In this document: piece after piece, positions 49,001 to 61,765 of the stretch
Position numbering within the stretch: position 1 is the first letter of the stretch
Layout of the letters: every line of letters begins with the position of its first letter
Assembly (NCBI GenBank): GCA_003993805.1
Contig: RSEF01000027.1
Coordinates: forward strand, 168,419 to 232,418
Direction of reading: 5' to 3'
Length of the DNA: 64,000 nt
Source: Himantopus leucocephalus
Lineage: Eukaryota > Chordata > Aves > Charadriiformes > Recurvirostridae
Notes under the pieces: model-generated
What the model was told of the DNA's origin: nothing
What the model saw: only the letters and a program-made list of their open reading frames with translations
The model's database searches: none
Translations under genes and position numbers: made by a program

Positions 49001-52000
49001 CGTACTATGCAAGGCAGCGAGGCTCAAGCCATCAGCCCTTGGCGCAGGGAGCAGTCTGGACGGACGGCATGCAAAGGGAAAGTCTTTGCGGTGCAAGTAC
49101 AGATCTGCAGTGTCCAGGCTCGCTGGTGGCAGCCACTGGGCTGCAAAGCCAAGAGGGGGGTTTGCAGTCCAGCCTGTTTGATTGCTAGCAACTTCCTGGG
49201 TCGTCCTGTCCTCAACCAACAAGGCAATGCCTGAGCAAGGTCCGGGTGTAGCGCAGACTGTAGATGTAGCCTTCAGCGAGCAGGGGTGGTATTTTGCTAT
49301 AGGTCCAACCCTTCTTCATGTTCTTCCACCCTCTTACAGCAGTGAAAAGGAACAAACGGGAAAGCACAGATGGGAAAAGGTCATCTAAATGCTGCCTGCG
49401 AGAGTGGTAACAAGAGGAGCCAACAAAAGCTTCCTCAGATATGTGTCCAACACTTATGCTGTCTAGGTTGCTGCTGCTAAAAGAGAGGCAGAGAAGGAAG
49501 AGACGGAGAGATGCAGTGAGGCCGTGGAGACTCAGGACTCCTGACCCTTCAGGGATGGCATAGATGGAACCAAAGCGGGTAGCAGGTCCGTGGCTGGCAC
49601 CCCAGCCCCGCAGGCAGCAGTCATGGGTCATGCCAACAGCATTTTTAGGTGCCAGGAGAAGGATGGTGGTGACATCAACCGTGCCTGCAGTCATTTTTTT
49701 AATTCCAAATGCCCTAATGACAGCATGGATAACAGAACACGTCTCTTTCATTGGGCTTGGGGGGGTGAAGGTATGAAAGACTGGTCAGTGCAGTGTGTAG
49801 ACAGACTGATGGATGGGCCCAGAGCTTTCTAGTAATGTCCTGAGAGAATTTAAATTAAAATCTAGCCCATGGCCAGAGCTGTGTCAGTACAGGCCAACGG
49901 AGATATTGTGGCCCAGGAAAAAACTAGAAATCTCTCCCAGGGTGCTAATACATGTGCAGGGGCTGAAGAACACAACCAGGGAGACAGCTCCACCCATGAA
50001 CTATGAAGAAACACCAAATACTCTCTTCTTCCATGAGCATCATTCACCAAGGTGTCTTGAAAACCTCTGGTGTGTCACTAGCCTGGCAAAAAGAGCCAGA
50101 TTTGGAGTCATTGATATAAACAGGGAGTAAAAAATTCAGCCCCACTCCTCTCATCATTCCTCAAAACATAGGTCACTGCCCATGCACGTGACTCTCACCA
50201 AGCACATCTTCCCATCCAGTGTTTGTTGGCCTCTAAGCAGGTGACTTAGCAACTGGAAAAATGGCTTTGACCGTCATATGCTATTAAAATTTATTTCTAT
50301 CCCTCAGAAATGTTTTCGAGGGAGGCTGGAGGCTTTGGCAGATGGCTGAGCATCCCAGTGGCCTTGGGCTCTTAGGAAGAGGCAGATAGAAACTTAAAAA
50401 CGTGTTCTCACTGGTCTCACAGTAGTTTCCTCATTATGAAAAACCTGTATATGAAAACCATTTGCATGTAGATGCAGTTTGAGGTGACATGTAACTCATC
50501 GTCTTTAGCTTTCAGTGTCCCACCTTGCTGGAATGAATGGGAGACTTCATTCTCTTGGCAGTCTTGTTCTTTTCAGTCTCTGAAAGTTCAAAACATTTAT
50601 ATCCTGTAGCCTGTGTTTTGTTACAGGCATGTGGCCCTTACAACTTTATTCAAAAAGAATAAAATTACAGTGCAACACCAGACTATGAGAGTGGGTTTCC
50701 TGATGCAAATCCAGCTGTAGTGCTACAGCGCTACAAAGGAAGAAACAGACCCCATGTGTAATTTTCCTACAGATTAAAATGCAGCCAGTTCTGGGGAAAA
50801 ATGACTAAGGTAATGATGGAGTTTGTAAGTGACAGAGCTGACGGCACTTACCGTGCAAGCCCAGAGGTGCTGCTCTGGCTCCTGGTCTGGCACACGACGC
50901 CGAAGCACCTCCACCAGCAGCCTGCGCTGGCACGTGAAGCTCTGAACTGGAAGAGCTGACGCATAAACCACACGTCGCCTTCTGCTGACGCTGCCGGAGG
51001 GGTGTTAACACCCGCCGGCGGCTGGTGGGTGATGCCGCAGACTGATGCCCGTAGATGTGTCAAAGCTTGTCTGCCAGAGCTGTAGGTGAAGCTACCTGGG
51101 GATTGCAGTGAGGTCAGAGGTAATAAAGAGAGATGCTGGGGTGACGCGTGGCTGCTCATGAAAACAGCTGTCAATAACTAAATGGCCACAAGCGCTCAGG
51201 ATTTTGTGGGTTTAAATGGTATCTTCAGCGTTTCCCGCCCATGGGAATCCATATCACCACCCTCCCAAATGGGATGGTTAGTCCATGCCATGAAAGCAAG
51301 AGCTTTTCAAGCTGGAATTCGGATTCATCATCTGTCCTGTACAGCAGACACACATGGGCAGGCCTAAACATTGCCAGAGGAGAGCTTCTGAGGATGTATG
51401 GCCTTGTGAACCTCAACATACCCCAGGTCTTGGCAGAGTGTCAGCATGGCCAGGTAGCATCTCTTGTCCATTTTCTCTCTCCCCTACATGGCAGAGTGAA
51501 GTGCAGTGGAGTCCTGAGTTCAGCAACAGCTTCAAAATGCTACTAGGACAAAACAGCAAAGAGCAATAAGAAATGTAGGCATTTCCCTAAATATCAGGAG
51601 GTGTCATTCCCTGGAAAACTAACCACTCATGCCACCTGGAGTGTCCCCAGGGATCCACTCTGTCCTGCTGGGCCAACACAAGCCTTGAGCCAGATGAACA
51701 CAGGGAGAAGGACTCACAGATAAAGACTTAGAAGTGTTTCTGCCCTTAAGCCAGGAATCTCTGTTACCATTCTTGTAACTAAATTCAGAAGTAAATTTCA
51801 GTACTCCCAAAGAGCTTTTAAGAGGCAGTTTAATTGCAAACCAAGTTGAATCCTTCCTTAAAAGTAGCATTTGACAAAGTGAAGCACCTGCCTAAGGGAC
51901 CCCATGCAAGAGCACTGGAAATTCAGGGGAGAATTCTGGCCATCCATTACTCCTCTTAGCTCAAGTCTGGCTGCGGGGGCACTGGGGATGCTGGAGGCCA

Positions 52001-52260
52001 CCAACCGGTGAATTCATATGCCAGCTGTTCTACATGCTGACTTGCTTCCCCAGCTATATGCCAGCACACACCTTGATGTGGACAGGTAGACCCTTCACAT
52101 CCCACTGACACAGTTGTGTGGATGCAGTTGGGGAAACGGTGACAGTGGTTACCAGCAGGACTATGAGTCCACAGTTGTGCTCATCTCAAACAAAATGAAC
52201 TGCGTGCTGGGCTACATCAGGAGGAGGAGTGTGGGCAGCAGATTGAGGGGAGCTGTCATC
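46081..52260. other. WNT3 intron 1, transposon-poor part
   Basis: No CR1 or LTR was recognised in 6.2 kb. The 46.4-46.9 kb part is AT-rich. Open frames of up to 179 codons (minus strand, 49212-49751) have no recognisable domain and overlap antisense frames of similar length, so I treat them as chance. Confidence 0.55.
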
Positions 52261-52261
52261 C

Positions 52262-52363
52262 TCACCTGTTCTAGTGGAAGGTGTCCCTGCCCATTGCAGG
52301 GGGGTTGGAACTAGATGATCTTTAAGGTCCCTTCCAACCCAATCCATTCTATGGTCCTCTGCT
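52262..52363 (+). repeat. CR1 LINE 3' end, short
   Basis: CTAGTGGAAGGTGTCCCTGC, GATCTTTAAGGTCCCTTCC and CCAATCCATTCTATGG. It is a plus-strand CR1 terminus, truncated to about 100 bases. Confidence 0.93.
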
Positions 52364-52414
52364 TGGCATTTGGGGCACCTGTAATGCTGTGTTGAGAGCT
52401 GTCCCCTTCCTCCC

Positions 52415-52880
52415 CTCAGCTCAAAAGGGATGTAGAGAAACTGGAGAGTGGCCAGTGGATGCTTCCAACATGGTAAGGATCACATGGCTTACCAGGAAAG
52501 GTGGTGGGATCTAGGCTCATTTAATCTGGCCAAGAGGAGACCAAGGGCTCTTCAGTAGCAGCCTATTGCTTCTTGAAGGGCTTTTACAAATATGATGGAG
52601 CCAATCTTTTATCTGTAGTGCCAGACAACATAGCAAAGGGCAACTGCCATAAGCTGGGACTTCAGAGGTTTATGCTTGCATGAGAAGACCCTCCTCTGTT
52701 CAGGAGGGTGGTGTGGCCCTGAGCCAGGTGCCTGTGAAGGAGAGGAGGCTCCCTCCTTGGACATTTGCAGGACTCAACTGCACAAAGCCCTAGCCACCCT
52801 GGGCTGGTGCTGGGGAGGTGCTATGCTGAGCAGGTTCTTGGACTAGAGACCTCCAGAGATCTCTCAGCCATCATTTCTCT
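52415..52880 (+). repeat. Older CR1-like fragment
   Basis: TTTAATCTGGCCAAGAGGAG, GGAGCCAATCTTTTATCTGT, TTCAGGAGGGTGGTGTGGCC and CTTGGACTAGAGACCTCCAG are in the order expected for a plus-strand CR1 3' half, heavily diverged. It adjoins the younger copy at 52262. Confidence 0.6.
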
Positions 52881-55800
52881 GACTGTGATACACCTTTTGC
52901 TGAGGCCAACAGCTGTGCTACAAAAGATGCAAAGTGTTAGACAGGTCCTGGATTACTCAGTCACCAGTGTATGTCTAATGGGCAGTGGGACATTCATTAG
53001 GACCCTGACCACAATGAAGCAACTCTCATCCACGTGACAGCCCAAGGCTTACAATGGCAACATATGACCTGAAAAACACATGCCAAGGAGAAACCTGATG
53101 GTCACTCATGTCACCCATGCCATGTTACACATCTTCTGTGCCCAGATATGAGTCATTGCCACTCCAACTAGGTCACGACAGGTCTTTAGCTAATGCTTTC
53201 TCACTGCATCTGTCTTGGCTCTATCGCTGTCCTGTACTGCAGTCACTGCTCTACTGGGTGTGTGAGCCAAGGAGAGATGCAAGAAAACCTTCAGCCCTTC
53301 CTCCCTCCCTGTAGGCACAGTACGGACCTGGGCAGTTTGAACCCTCAGAGGACACAACTCTAAGGTCACTAAATCACTTCTGACTTAGACTTTCATAATT
53401 TAGCTGACACTCTGAAGGTACTTGATTTCCACTGCTGTCCCAGAGGCCCAGTGAACACTGCCCACATACTCACTAGGGCTGGTAACCAGGAGGTAGAAGG
53501 TTATCTTCCACCTGACGTTGGTAGCAGGGTCTCAGTGATGCTCATCAGGCCTTTCCACTGCCAAGTCAAACAATTCAACCTAAACTAGTGGTTGGACTTT
53601 GTATGGAAAGGCAGGAAAATATCCAAGTAGCTAGTTTTAAAGAACTACAAATCAAACCTTAAGTATGAAATAATAAAGATTGAAGAATTGTGCTTTGTAT
53701 TGAAAATATGCAGATATAATGCACAGCACTTTCAGTTATCTCACGTATTCAACTGAAAAATGTCTTCATCTGATACGTGCTACAAATCTCCATTTCTAAG
53801 GCTCACCAGCAGATAGGCCAGCGATCTAGAAATACACCCCATCTACTGTTTGGACACAGAAGCTGTTGGTCCATCTGCCAACAGAAATCTCAATGTAAAG
53901 AAGAGTGCAGTACCCCTCTCGCATCATGAGAACCAAGCTGCCTTCATCAATGTATGCTTAACATACAAAAATCGTAGTCAGTTGGGTTAGCAATGGTATT
54001 TGTTTAGATATGTCTCACTGCTAACACTCTCTTAGCCTTGTAGATCTGATTTGCATGACTTGTGTTGAGCCAAAGTAGTATCTATGGCAATTTGGCTCAA
54101 CTTGAGCCTGTTTTGAAATTTTTGCCAGGCCTGAGTGCAACATCCTAGGCACGTCTAGTAGGAGTCGTAGTAGCTGCTAGTTACTGTCTTCCCACTGACC
54201 GCTGTTTGGCTGGTTTTAAGATGGGACAGTATATCAAATATGGAACATTTCTGAGCATTAAAATAGAAGGATTTCTGGATGCAGAGTCCAGCCATTCAGC
54301 AATGTAGACACACCCAAAGTCCTTGGTGAAAGTCAAGGCCTTTCTGCATCCAAGAAATACTTCTGAGTAGCTATTAGCATTTTTACAACATTATAAAGCT
54401 CACGCCAAAGGCTTTTTGAAGGTAGACTTTATTTGTGTCCATATGGATAGGACCATGTCTCAGGAGATATGGTCAAACCTGGAAATAAAAATCAAGTAGG
54501 CTGTCATTCCTTCTTTATTTAAGCACACTTTTACTCTCAGTTTCCTAAAGGCGTGGCTCTAAATGGAGCTTGTAGTGGAAATCGTGCCCAACCTGGCATA
54601 CCTCTAAAAGGTTTTAAGGTGCTTCTCAAAATAATAATCTATGGCAAGAGAATTGCGATGGGATTTCTCTCCCAGAATGGTAGGATCCTACCGTATGCAA
54701 ATCTCTGAGGCTCAGTCTGCTGCTGAGGGAAAAACACTGCCTTTCTATAAGGCAGACCTCCAGAAAGTCTGTCTTAGATCTGATCTTGGAAAGGATGAAA
54801 TCACAGAGCCACAGAGCCACCCAGTAACTGCAGACTGGGCACGTGTTTTCCACTGGCTGTTGTTGGGATGAGACAAATCTGATGTTCACCAGCTCCTGCA
54901 TATGTCCATAATCTCATTCTTCTTCACTTCCCAGTCCCCTCAGTGGATCAATCAGTGATTTTCCTAATGGAATTCTGAAATGGGAAGGATTTGTCAGGAA
55001 CTTGGGTGTATAATTTACATATCCCATATATAGACAGTTACTGCTCATGTTCCTTAACTTAAATCTGAGGTTCATTTTTTATCTACAAATGGAAGTGTTT
55101 TAATATTACTCAAGTTTGGAAGTAATATTATAGCAATACTGAATGTAATGAAAAGCTTCTGATATAGGGGGGGATCAAGCAATATTATTTAAGGCTTTTT
55201 AGAGGAAGTTTCAGGATAAAGACTATATCAGGATTGTGACATGGTGAAAACCACATCTCAGGACCAACCATGGGGCACAGGCTGAGAAACATTGTGTTAT
55301 GTTGAACACTTAGTGCTTTTTTAACGCTATCTGTGCATTGACTGCATGTGAATTTACAGCTTTTCCTATTATAATACCTGGAAAGAAATCTTAGGACTAG
55401 GCAGATCTTGAGAGTCCCCACCTCTTCCAGTCCAGGAGCACTGTGTTCCTTACTATTTACTCTGACTAGGAGCATAGCCAGGACTTAAAAATTCCAAACT
55501 AATCCCAAAACAGAAGGTATTTGCAAACCAATGGGTAAGACAGTGGTCCTTCACAAATAGATCTTGTCTCCCTTGCCTAACTTGTTACCCTAGCTAGAGG
55601 GTGCCTGTTTCCAGACCATACATCCATCCAGCATATTTAGTAGACAGATAGGCTAGTGCTGATGCAGGTTAGTCAAGAAAACATCTACCATCACCTAAGA
55701 AAGAAACAGTGAGCCATCCTTGGCTGAAAGGGCTTCTACTGCACAGGCTTGAAAAATGGAATATTTACCCTGTAACAACAAAAATGTTGATCATCAGAAC

Positions 55801-56720
55801 TGCTAGTGTAGTTGTTTTGCCATCTTTGAAAACATGAAAGAACTATGCTTTGATAAGCAAATTTGCTATGATAAAGGAACCGAACTCTTTCTAATTCCTT
55901 TTCTAAAGATGGGCTTCCTGATTTGCTAATTTGCTAATTTGTCTTTTTCACAACTCTCTGAACCTGTCTGGTTTTAATTAACCTTACGAATCTAATCAAG
56001 TCTAACTGGCACCTTTCCCAGCACTTGCACCTTTCATATTTGAATGAGAAGCACTTTCCCTGAGCCACTCTAGCATCGCATTGGCGCAGACACCGGAGAT
56101 CTTCCTCCACCCTTTCAGCAAATAGACCCTCTGAGTTTAAAACAGAAGGGGTTAGTGTGAGCTGATAAACTGTTGGGGTTTTTTTATTCTGATCCCGTTT
56201 CTATGTCTCATGGTCATCCAATTTTCCTGCAGTTGCTTTCTAGCCGTTGTGAAGAATTATAATTAAGAAATTTGCAGTGATCCTTGCAAACTGTCACAGG
56301 AGCTTTTCACAGCTCCAGTGAAGTCCCAACAAGTGTCACTCAACTCCTTACGCCTTGTTCCTCTCCTCCCACTGGAGATATCTGCAGCACAGGTAGCTTC
56401 ACCTTAGCTAGTTGCTTTGCTGACAACAGCACATTGGCAGCATGGGTTTTACTTGCTGACGTCTAAAATGAGTTGAGTGCTTATTTTGCTCTGTGTACTA
56501 TGGTGGCCGACCAGGATGATGCTTTCAGCTGAAATGTCTGCAGTCCATCAGACGACTCCCATCATCTGCATGTACAATATAACTGGGTCCACACTTATCT
56601 GCAAACCCACAAAATTATTTATTTTCTTGTAGGAGTTATTGTTTCAGCCTCCAGCTCGGATTTCAGCCAACAGTGCAGATATCCCATGCCTCAGCTGTGC
56701 AATTCCCTCATCACTGATCT
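52881..56720. other. WNT3 intron 1, no clear features
   Basis: No repeat, gene or RNA recognised. A perfect 14-bp palindrome GGTAGGATCCTACC lies near 54680 and a triplicated ATTTGCTA block at about 55919-55942; either could be chance. Confidence 0.55.
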
Positions 56721-56721
56721 G

Positions 56722-56970
56722 TGGCCTCAAGTTGCGCCGGGGGAGGTTTAGCATGGATATTAGGAAAAGCTCATCACAGAAAGGGTTAGCAAGCATTGGA
56801 ACAGACTGCCCAGGGCAGTGGTGGAGTCGCCGTCACCATCCCTGGAGGTATTTAACAGACGGGTAGATGTGGTACTGAAGGATGTGGTTTAGTGGTGGTT
56901 TGGGCAGTGTTAGGTTGGACTTGGTGGTCTTCAAGGTCCCTTCCAACCCAGACAATTCTATGATTCTATG
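56722..56970 (+). repeat. CR1 LINE 3' end, about 250 bases
   Basis: CAAGTTGCGCCGGGGGAGGT, ATGGATATTAGGAAAAGCTC, CATCCCTGGAGGTATTTAAC, TAGTGGTGGTTTGGGCAGTG and an ATTCTATGATTCTATG tail. Well preserved, plus strand. Confidence 0.95.
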
Positions 56971-59520
56971 CACTTCCCATGATTGCTGATGCTGTCAATA
57001 GTTAGGTTTTTTCTTTTGTTTTCGTTGTTGCAAAAGTTTTTCAATTGTCTTTTTAAATTCTAACTGATTATTGCATTGTGGGTGCTCTGGCCTCATTATC
57101 CTTGGTAACAACCACCTCGCCTTTAATAAGTTTTTAATGAAATCTATCTGATTTCTGTTTGACAAGTAGTTTATGTAGTACACTAAGTCATGCTTATCTG
57201 TGTATTTTCACTTTCAATTTCTGTTTGCTCATTTCTTTTTCCTGTAAATCTCCTAAAATTAAGATCTCCAGAAATGAAGATGTCCTTTGTGGCTTTTGTG
57301 TTGGTTCTGTTTGGTTAAGTGAGAAAGCTGAAAGAGCCTGGGAGCTGATATAAGCCCTTAAAAAGGGAGCCTTTGCCTCAAACTAAGCCAACAGTGGTGC
57401 AATGTTCAGGATCATAGTTTTGGAGAATTAAGTTCTATCAGAAGCCCTGAAGCAGTCTCAACCCATGTCTGCTGGGGCTGTGTCTGCAGCCTTCACAGTC
57501 TTATCATGAACAGTGGTCTCATACCTTGGGGGCAACCCTTATTCAACCTTGGATCAGATAAATGAGAGCTTGCACAAAGGCACTGCAAGGAGAATTAGAA
57601 ACAGCCAGACAACAGGGAGACACACTGTTGACAGTGCAGTCATCCACACACTAAATGGTCTCGTTCTTGAAGTTCTTGAAAAGCAGCCTTTTATACCCAG
57701 CGCACAGGGATGAGTCTTCCCAGATGTTCAGAAATGATGTTACTCCATTTAGCGCAGCTGTTTCCAGAGCTGAGGCAGACGTGCATTACCATGGCGGTGT
57801 CTCCCACCATACCTACAGTACTAATTAATGCTACTCCACCTACCTGCACCGCAATAATGACTTTGATTTAGTCCAGTCCAGGAGGCCTGGCTCAAAGGAT
57901 TGTAATTACAGTCATAACAAAATGATCAATACAGTATCCATGGTCTTAATGGTCAATGAGTCTTGAGTCTTTGGTGTCCAACCCTGCCTGGGTTTTAGTT
58001 GTGCTTCCCAGTTACTCCGTTCAGCCCAGCAGCCCTGTAATCCAGCGTCCAGAAAGCTGGACTGTGAAACACGGCTTGGTGGCAGCTGGTGAGCTTGTCC
58101 ATGGATTAGGTTTTGGTGAAGAAAACACTTGAGTTCTGCTTTGAGCCTTGAGACCTTGGCAATTAGGTGTGCATCGGTTGTGCTGCATGGGTGGAAACCA
58201 TACACAAACTGGAAAAACAGCTTTCTCATGTGGTTTTGAATATTGTGAATTCAAGGCTTGCTGGTAACCCATGAGAAATGAAGAATTGGGTGTAAAAACT
58301 GAGTACTGTAATGGCTTACGTTAGAAAACTTTTCTGTAGGAAAGGGTGTAGATGTTCAAATAACATTTCGTTCGGGGTTGTGTTTTTAGCCTTTGTTTCT
58401 TTAGTAATATCAGGCTCCAGGGTATCACTAACAAATTTTCAGTAATAAATCAACAGTCCAGTTCTGGCTGGCTTACACATTATATCACCTAATAGAGGGT
58501 CCCCATCCCTCTACCCAGCTCCCCAGGATGCTTTGAACTCAGTTAAGCTCAATATAGGTAGTATTGGCCAGAAAAAAAAAAAAAAAAGCCAGATCCCCAA
58601 TGATTAAAAAGAATAAATTTCTTGGCAATAATCAAACCTGTAAGAAAAGGTATAATTTTTCAGATTGATTCTTCTTTACTCCTGACCAAAAACTCTAGGA
58701 GGAAAGGATATTTTCCATTACTCCAAAACAGATTATTTGTTAAAAAATATGCAAAAGGTAATTTTTTACATTGGTAAGGAGTTGGCAGTAGTTTTGCAAG
58801 GACACACACTGTCCAACATACTGAAAAGGATGAAGTCTACAAATGCAACACATTGCTCAGGGTGGCCCAACATAAAGGTGACCACAGAAGATAGGAATGG
58901 ATGACGCTCAGTGGATAATCAAAAGGCAGATTAATTGCAAATGACTGTGAAGTAATGCAAATTGGGAAAAGGATCCCAAATCTGCACAATATTGATATAG
59001 GTTAGACTTTCTATTACAGCCACTTTGGAAATGGACTTTATTATGAACAGTTCTTTGCAGCTGGTAGTTCAGTGTTCAGTAATCAACATGTAGAACTGTA
59101 CAACATCTACAAGCTTTGCACCTTGCCGTTCTCTCACTTGCCCAGATTTTTGGGACCATGTTGGTTAATAGGAGATAGAAAAGTCTCTTAGGAGCTGTTG
59201 CTGGATTTGTTCTCAAAACAGAAAATATCTGCATGTCATTCTTTCAGTCATTATTTATTTTATTATTGCATCCTGAGGTCTGTTTGCAATCTCATCATTG
59301 CATTTCCCAAAACTGTTACATGAAATGAGAAAAGCACACAAACAAGACAACAGCAACAAAGAACCAGAAGAGCTGAATGCCTTCAGATGAGGAGACAGTA
59401 TTTAGATTTGCAGCTTGGAGAAAGACAACTATGAGCCAATACAATACAGATCTTGCCGATCACGAATGATGACAAGAGTGTGCCTAGGAAAAGATGTTTA
59501 TTTCTCAGCACATAAGAACC
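56971..59520. other. WNT3 intron 1; possible very old LINE remnant near 58.8-59.0 kb
   Basis: No gene recognised. The part around 58880-58990 (GTAATGCAAATTGGGAAAAG) weakly resembles the internal part of an old CR1/L3 LINE. A 17-base A run starts at about 58570. Confidence 0.45.
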
Positions 59521-59830
59521 TGTTGTGGGTTAACCCAGGTAGGCAGCTAAGCACCACCCAACAGCTCACTCCCTGCCAGCGGGATGGGGAGAGAATCAGA
59601 AGGGCATCTCATGGGTTGAGATAAAGACAGTTTAATAGACAAAGCAAAAGCTGCACGCACAAGCAAAGGAAAATAAGGAATTTATTTAATACTTCCCAAC
59701 AGTAGGCAGATGTTTAGCCATTTCCAGGAAAGCAGGGCTTCATCATGCATCATGGTTACTTGGGAAGACAAACACGGTAACTCCAAACATCCCCTGCTTC
59801 CTCCTCCCTCCCCCAGCTTTTTGGTTGGTT
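59521..59830 (-). mobile_element. 3' part of an ERVL-like LTR
   Basis: Plus strand TGTTGTGGGTTAACCCAGGT is the reverse complement of an LTR end in CA. Further in are GGGTTGAGATAAAGACAGTTT and CCAGGAAAGCAGGGCTTCAT, and CCCCCAGCTTTTT where the LTR TATA region (AAAGCTGGGGG on the minus strand) should lie. The order matches the R/U5 part of an LTR family common in neoavian birds. The U3 part upstream of the TATA region is missing. It lies antisense within WNT3 intron 1. Confidence 0.75.
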
Positions 59831-60480
59831 GGTGATTCATCATACAGTGGGGCCTCTTCAGCGTGACTCACCTCCCCTGGTGATGCTCCAAAATTTCTGC
59901 CTTCTGGCCAGCCCACGATTCCCAGGTCATCCGGGTTTCCCACTCAAGGCCATGATCTGTATGATCCACTTACCCATGATGCATAGAGGGGAACCTCCCT
60001 TTGAACATCCAGCCCAGCACCGGCAATGAAGGTGCCAAGAGGAGCAGTGCTTCTGTACCAACCACTTCTGAAGTGGCTCAAACCCCTTCATATGCCGCTA
60101 ATATCTCTTTTTCATTTGGAGGGTGTTAAGCACATTTCTCACCTCTTGCCCTGTCTGGACTGGCCCAAGGGCTACTGCAAGAACTATCTGCTGTTTAATT
60201 TGTTCAAAAGCTTATTGCTGCTCCAAAGTGAAATTATGGGCCCTTGGGTTTAAAATTAACTGAGAGAAGTGTGTAATTAGATTGTAGAACTTGTTCCCAG
60301 GAAGCACTGTGGCAGTTACATATACCATGGGGTGAGAAGTGGATTGGAGAAAATTGCTGAGAATCACTCCACCGGTAGTCCTTAAGCATGATAGTCCAGA
60401 GCTTAGCTTCAGGAAATCCCACACCCCATCACTGCTGGAACCTGCCTATACTGGGCAAAGCTATCTTTTACCCTTGCCTT
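59831..60480 (-). pseudogene. ERVL-like pol remnant (RT C-terminus to RNase H start), broken
   Basis: On the minus strand, segments near 60210-60250 (NFTLEQQ, a stop, then AFEQIKQQI) and 59830-59920 (DLGIVGWPEGRNFG, HAEEAPLYDE) resemble the reverse transcriptase thumb and the linker before RNase H in avian ERVL pol. There are in-frame stops and frame changes, and sequence is lost near 60130. The catalytic part of RNase H and all of integrase are absent. No gag or env was seen. It cannot encode a working protein. Confidence 0.65.
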
Positions 60481-61245
60481 TTCTCTCATGGTGTTTCCCC
60501 ACATAGCTGAGATAACTTGTGAAGGAGGCAGAACACTGGCTACATTGACCTTTGGAGCAGACCTAGTGCGTCAGCTCATTCAGTATTTTCTGCAATATTC
60601 ATGGCAGTTTGTGTCTCACATCTTTCTAGAGCCCAGTAGCCCCACTCTCCAAAGAGCGCTGCTTTGCTCTCCATGGAAAGAGGATGGCAGAGGCAAAATT
60701 TTTCATTACAATAAACAACCAGGACTAATTCTAGGTCTGGTTTCAAGAAGATTCAATTCAGCTTTTCCATATTGTAGCTGACATAAAACTTTAAGATCCA
60801 GTTCATCCCGATGAGACAGAACAAGGTGTCTTAGTCTCAGCTATACTGCCCAGGATGGGCAGAACCAAGCTCAGTGCAAGATCATCTCACCCACAGTCTC
60901 CTCCTAGGCCAGGGTATGTCCTTTTTGGGGTAATCTTAGGCTGTTTATAGGAGCAGAATCACCCTTGTTATCATCAATCCTGGTCTCAGGGCACAGTGAA
61001 GGACTTTCCAAAGAGAGTCAGCCCAGGCATCCATCTTAGATCACAACCCGAATTATGGGACAGCTGGGTGGATGTAGTAATTCTCATTCACGGTGTTCAA
61101 CTAGATGTTCCCATAATACCTGAGCATTGGGCAGATGCTTTTCAATGCCAAAATTGGTGGCTCATGGTGGGTGATTTCCAGACAGTTGGCACTAACTGCT
61201 TATTGAGGTTAGACCCCACCAGGGCCTCTCCAAAGTGACACCCTA
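60481..61245 (-). mobile_element. Possible further ERV internal sequence
   Basis: This flank joins the pol remnant without any recognisable unique-DNA boundary, and no second LTR was found. I could not confirm retroviral motifs, so the 5' limit of the element is undecided. Confidence 0.3.
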
Positions 61246-61568
61246 AACTGGAGGCATGTGGAGAGGGCTTGGCTAATCAATGGGGGATGACCAGCATCCC
61301 TGCTGGTCTGGGTGGAGAGGTCCCTTTTCCTTCCCTCCACTTCTGCAATGCTCCGTTCTGTTTTGAGTGTCCCATCACCTCCTCCTCCCTGGTAGGAAAT
61401 ATTTCCCTCCATCAGCGCCAGCCCTGGGGAACGAGGCACGAAAGGAGGGCAAATCCGAGTAGTGGGTTATTCCTTTGGTGGGGACGCTTCGTGGGCAGGA
61501 CTGGCAATGGGAGGGTTGGTGAGGGGACAGCAACACCAACAAATGAGGTGGCCTTGGTCGCACAGGGT

Positions 61569-61765
61569 GCATATGCAAATCCACAGCCCTGCCAGGACTC
61601 GCCTGTTTGGAGCGAGCAAGTCTCCAAACAAATTTCAGCGTCTCTCTCTTTCTCTTTGGAGGAAAGGTTTTGCAGTGCTGAAAATCTTGCTGTGTTTATT
61701 GCAGTCGCTGCCTGGAAGCCTCCATTTGCATATGCAAATCATATGCATTTATGTAAATTCCTGGG
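61569..61765. promoter_or_regulatory. WNT3: Octamer (POU) motif cluster; candidate WNT3 enhancer
   Basis: ATGCAAAT occurs at 61573-61580. A perfect 16-bp palindrome ATTTGCATATGCAAAT, two octamers back to back, lies at 61724-61739. ATGCATTT and ATGTAAAT follow within 20 bases. TGTTTATT (forkhead-type) is at 61692-61699. ATGCAAAT is the established binding site of POU proteins such as Oct1 and Oct4. The function is inferred. Confidence 0.45.

Noticed and set aside
49212..49751. 179-codon minus-strand open frame
   Set aside because: It has no recognisable domain and overlaps other frames of similar quality on both strands; most likely chance.
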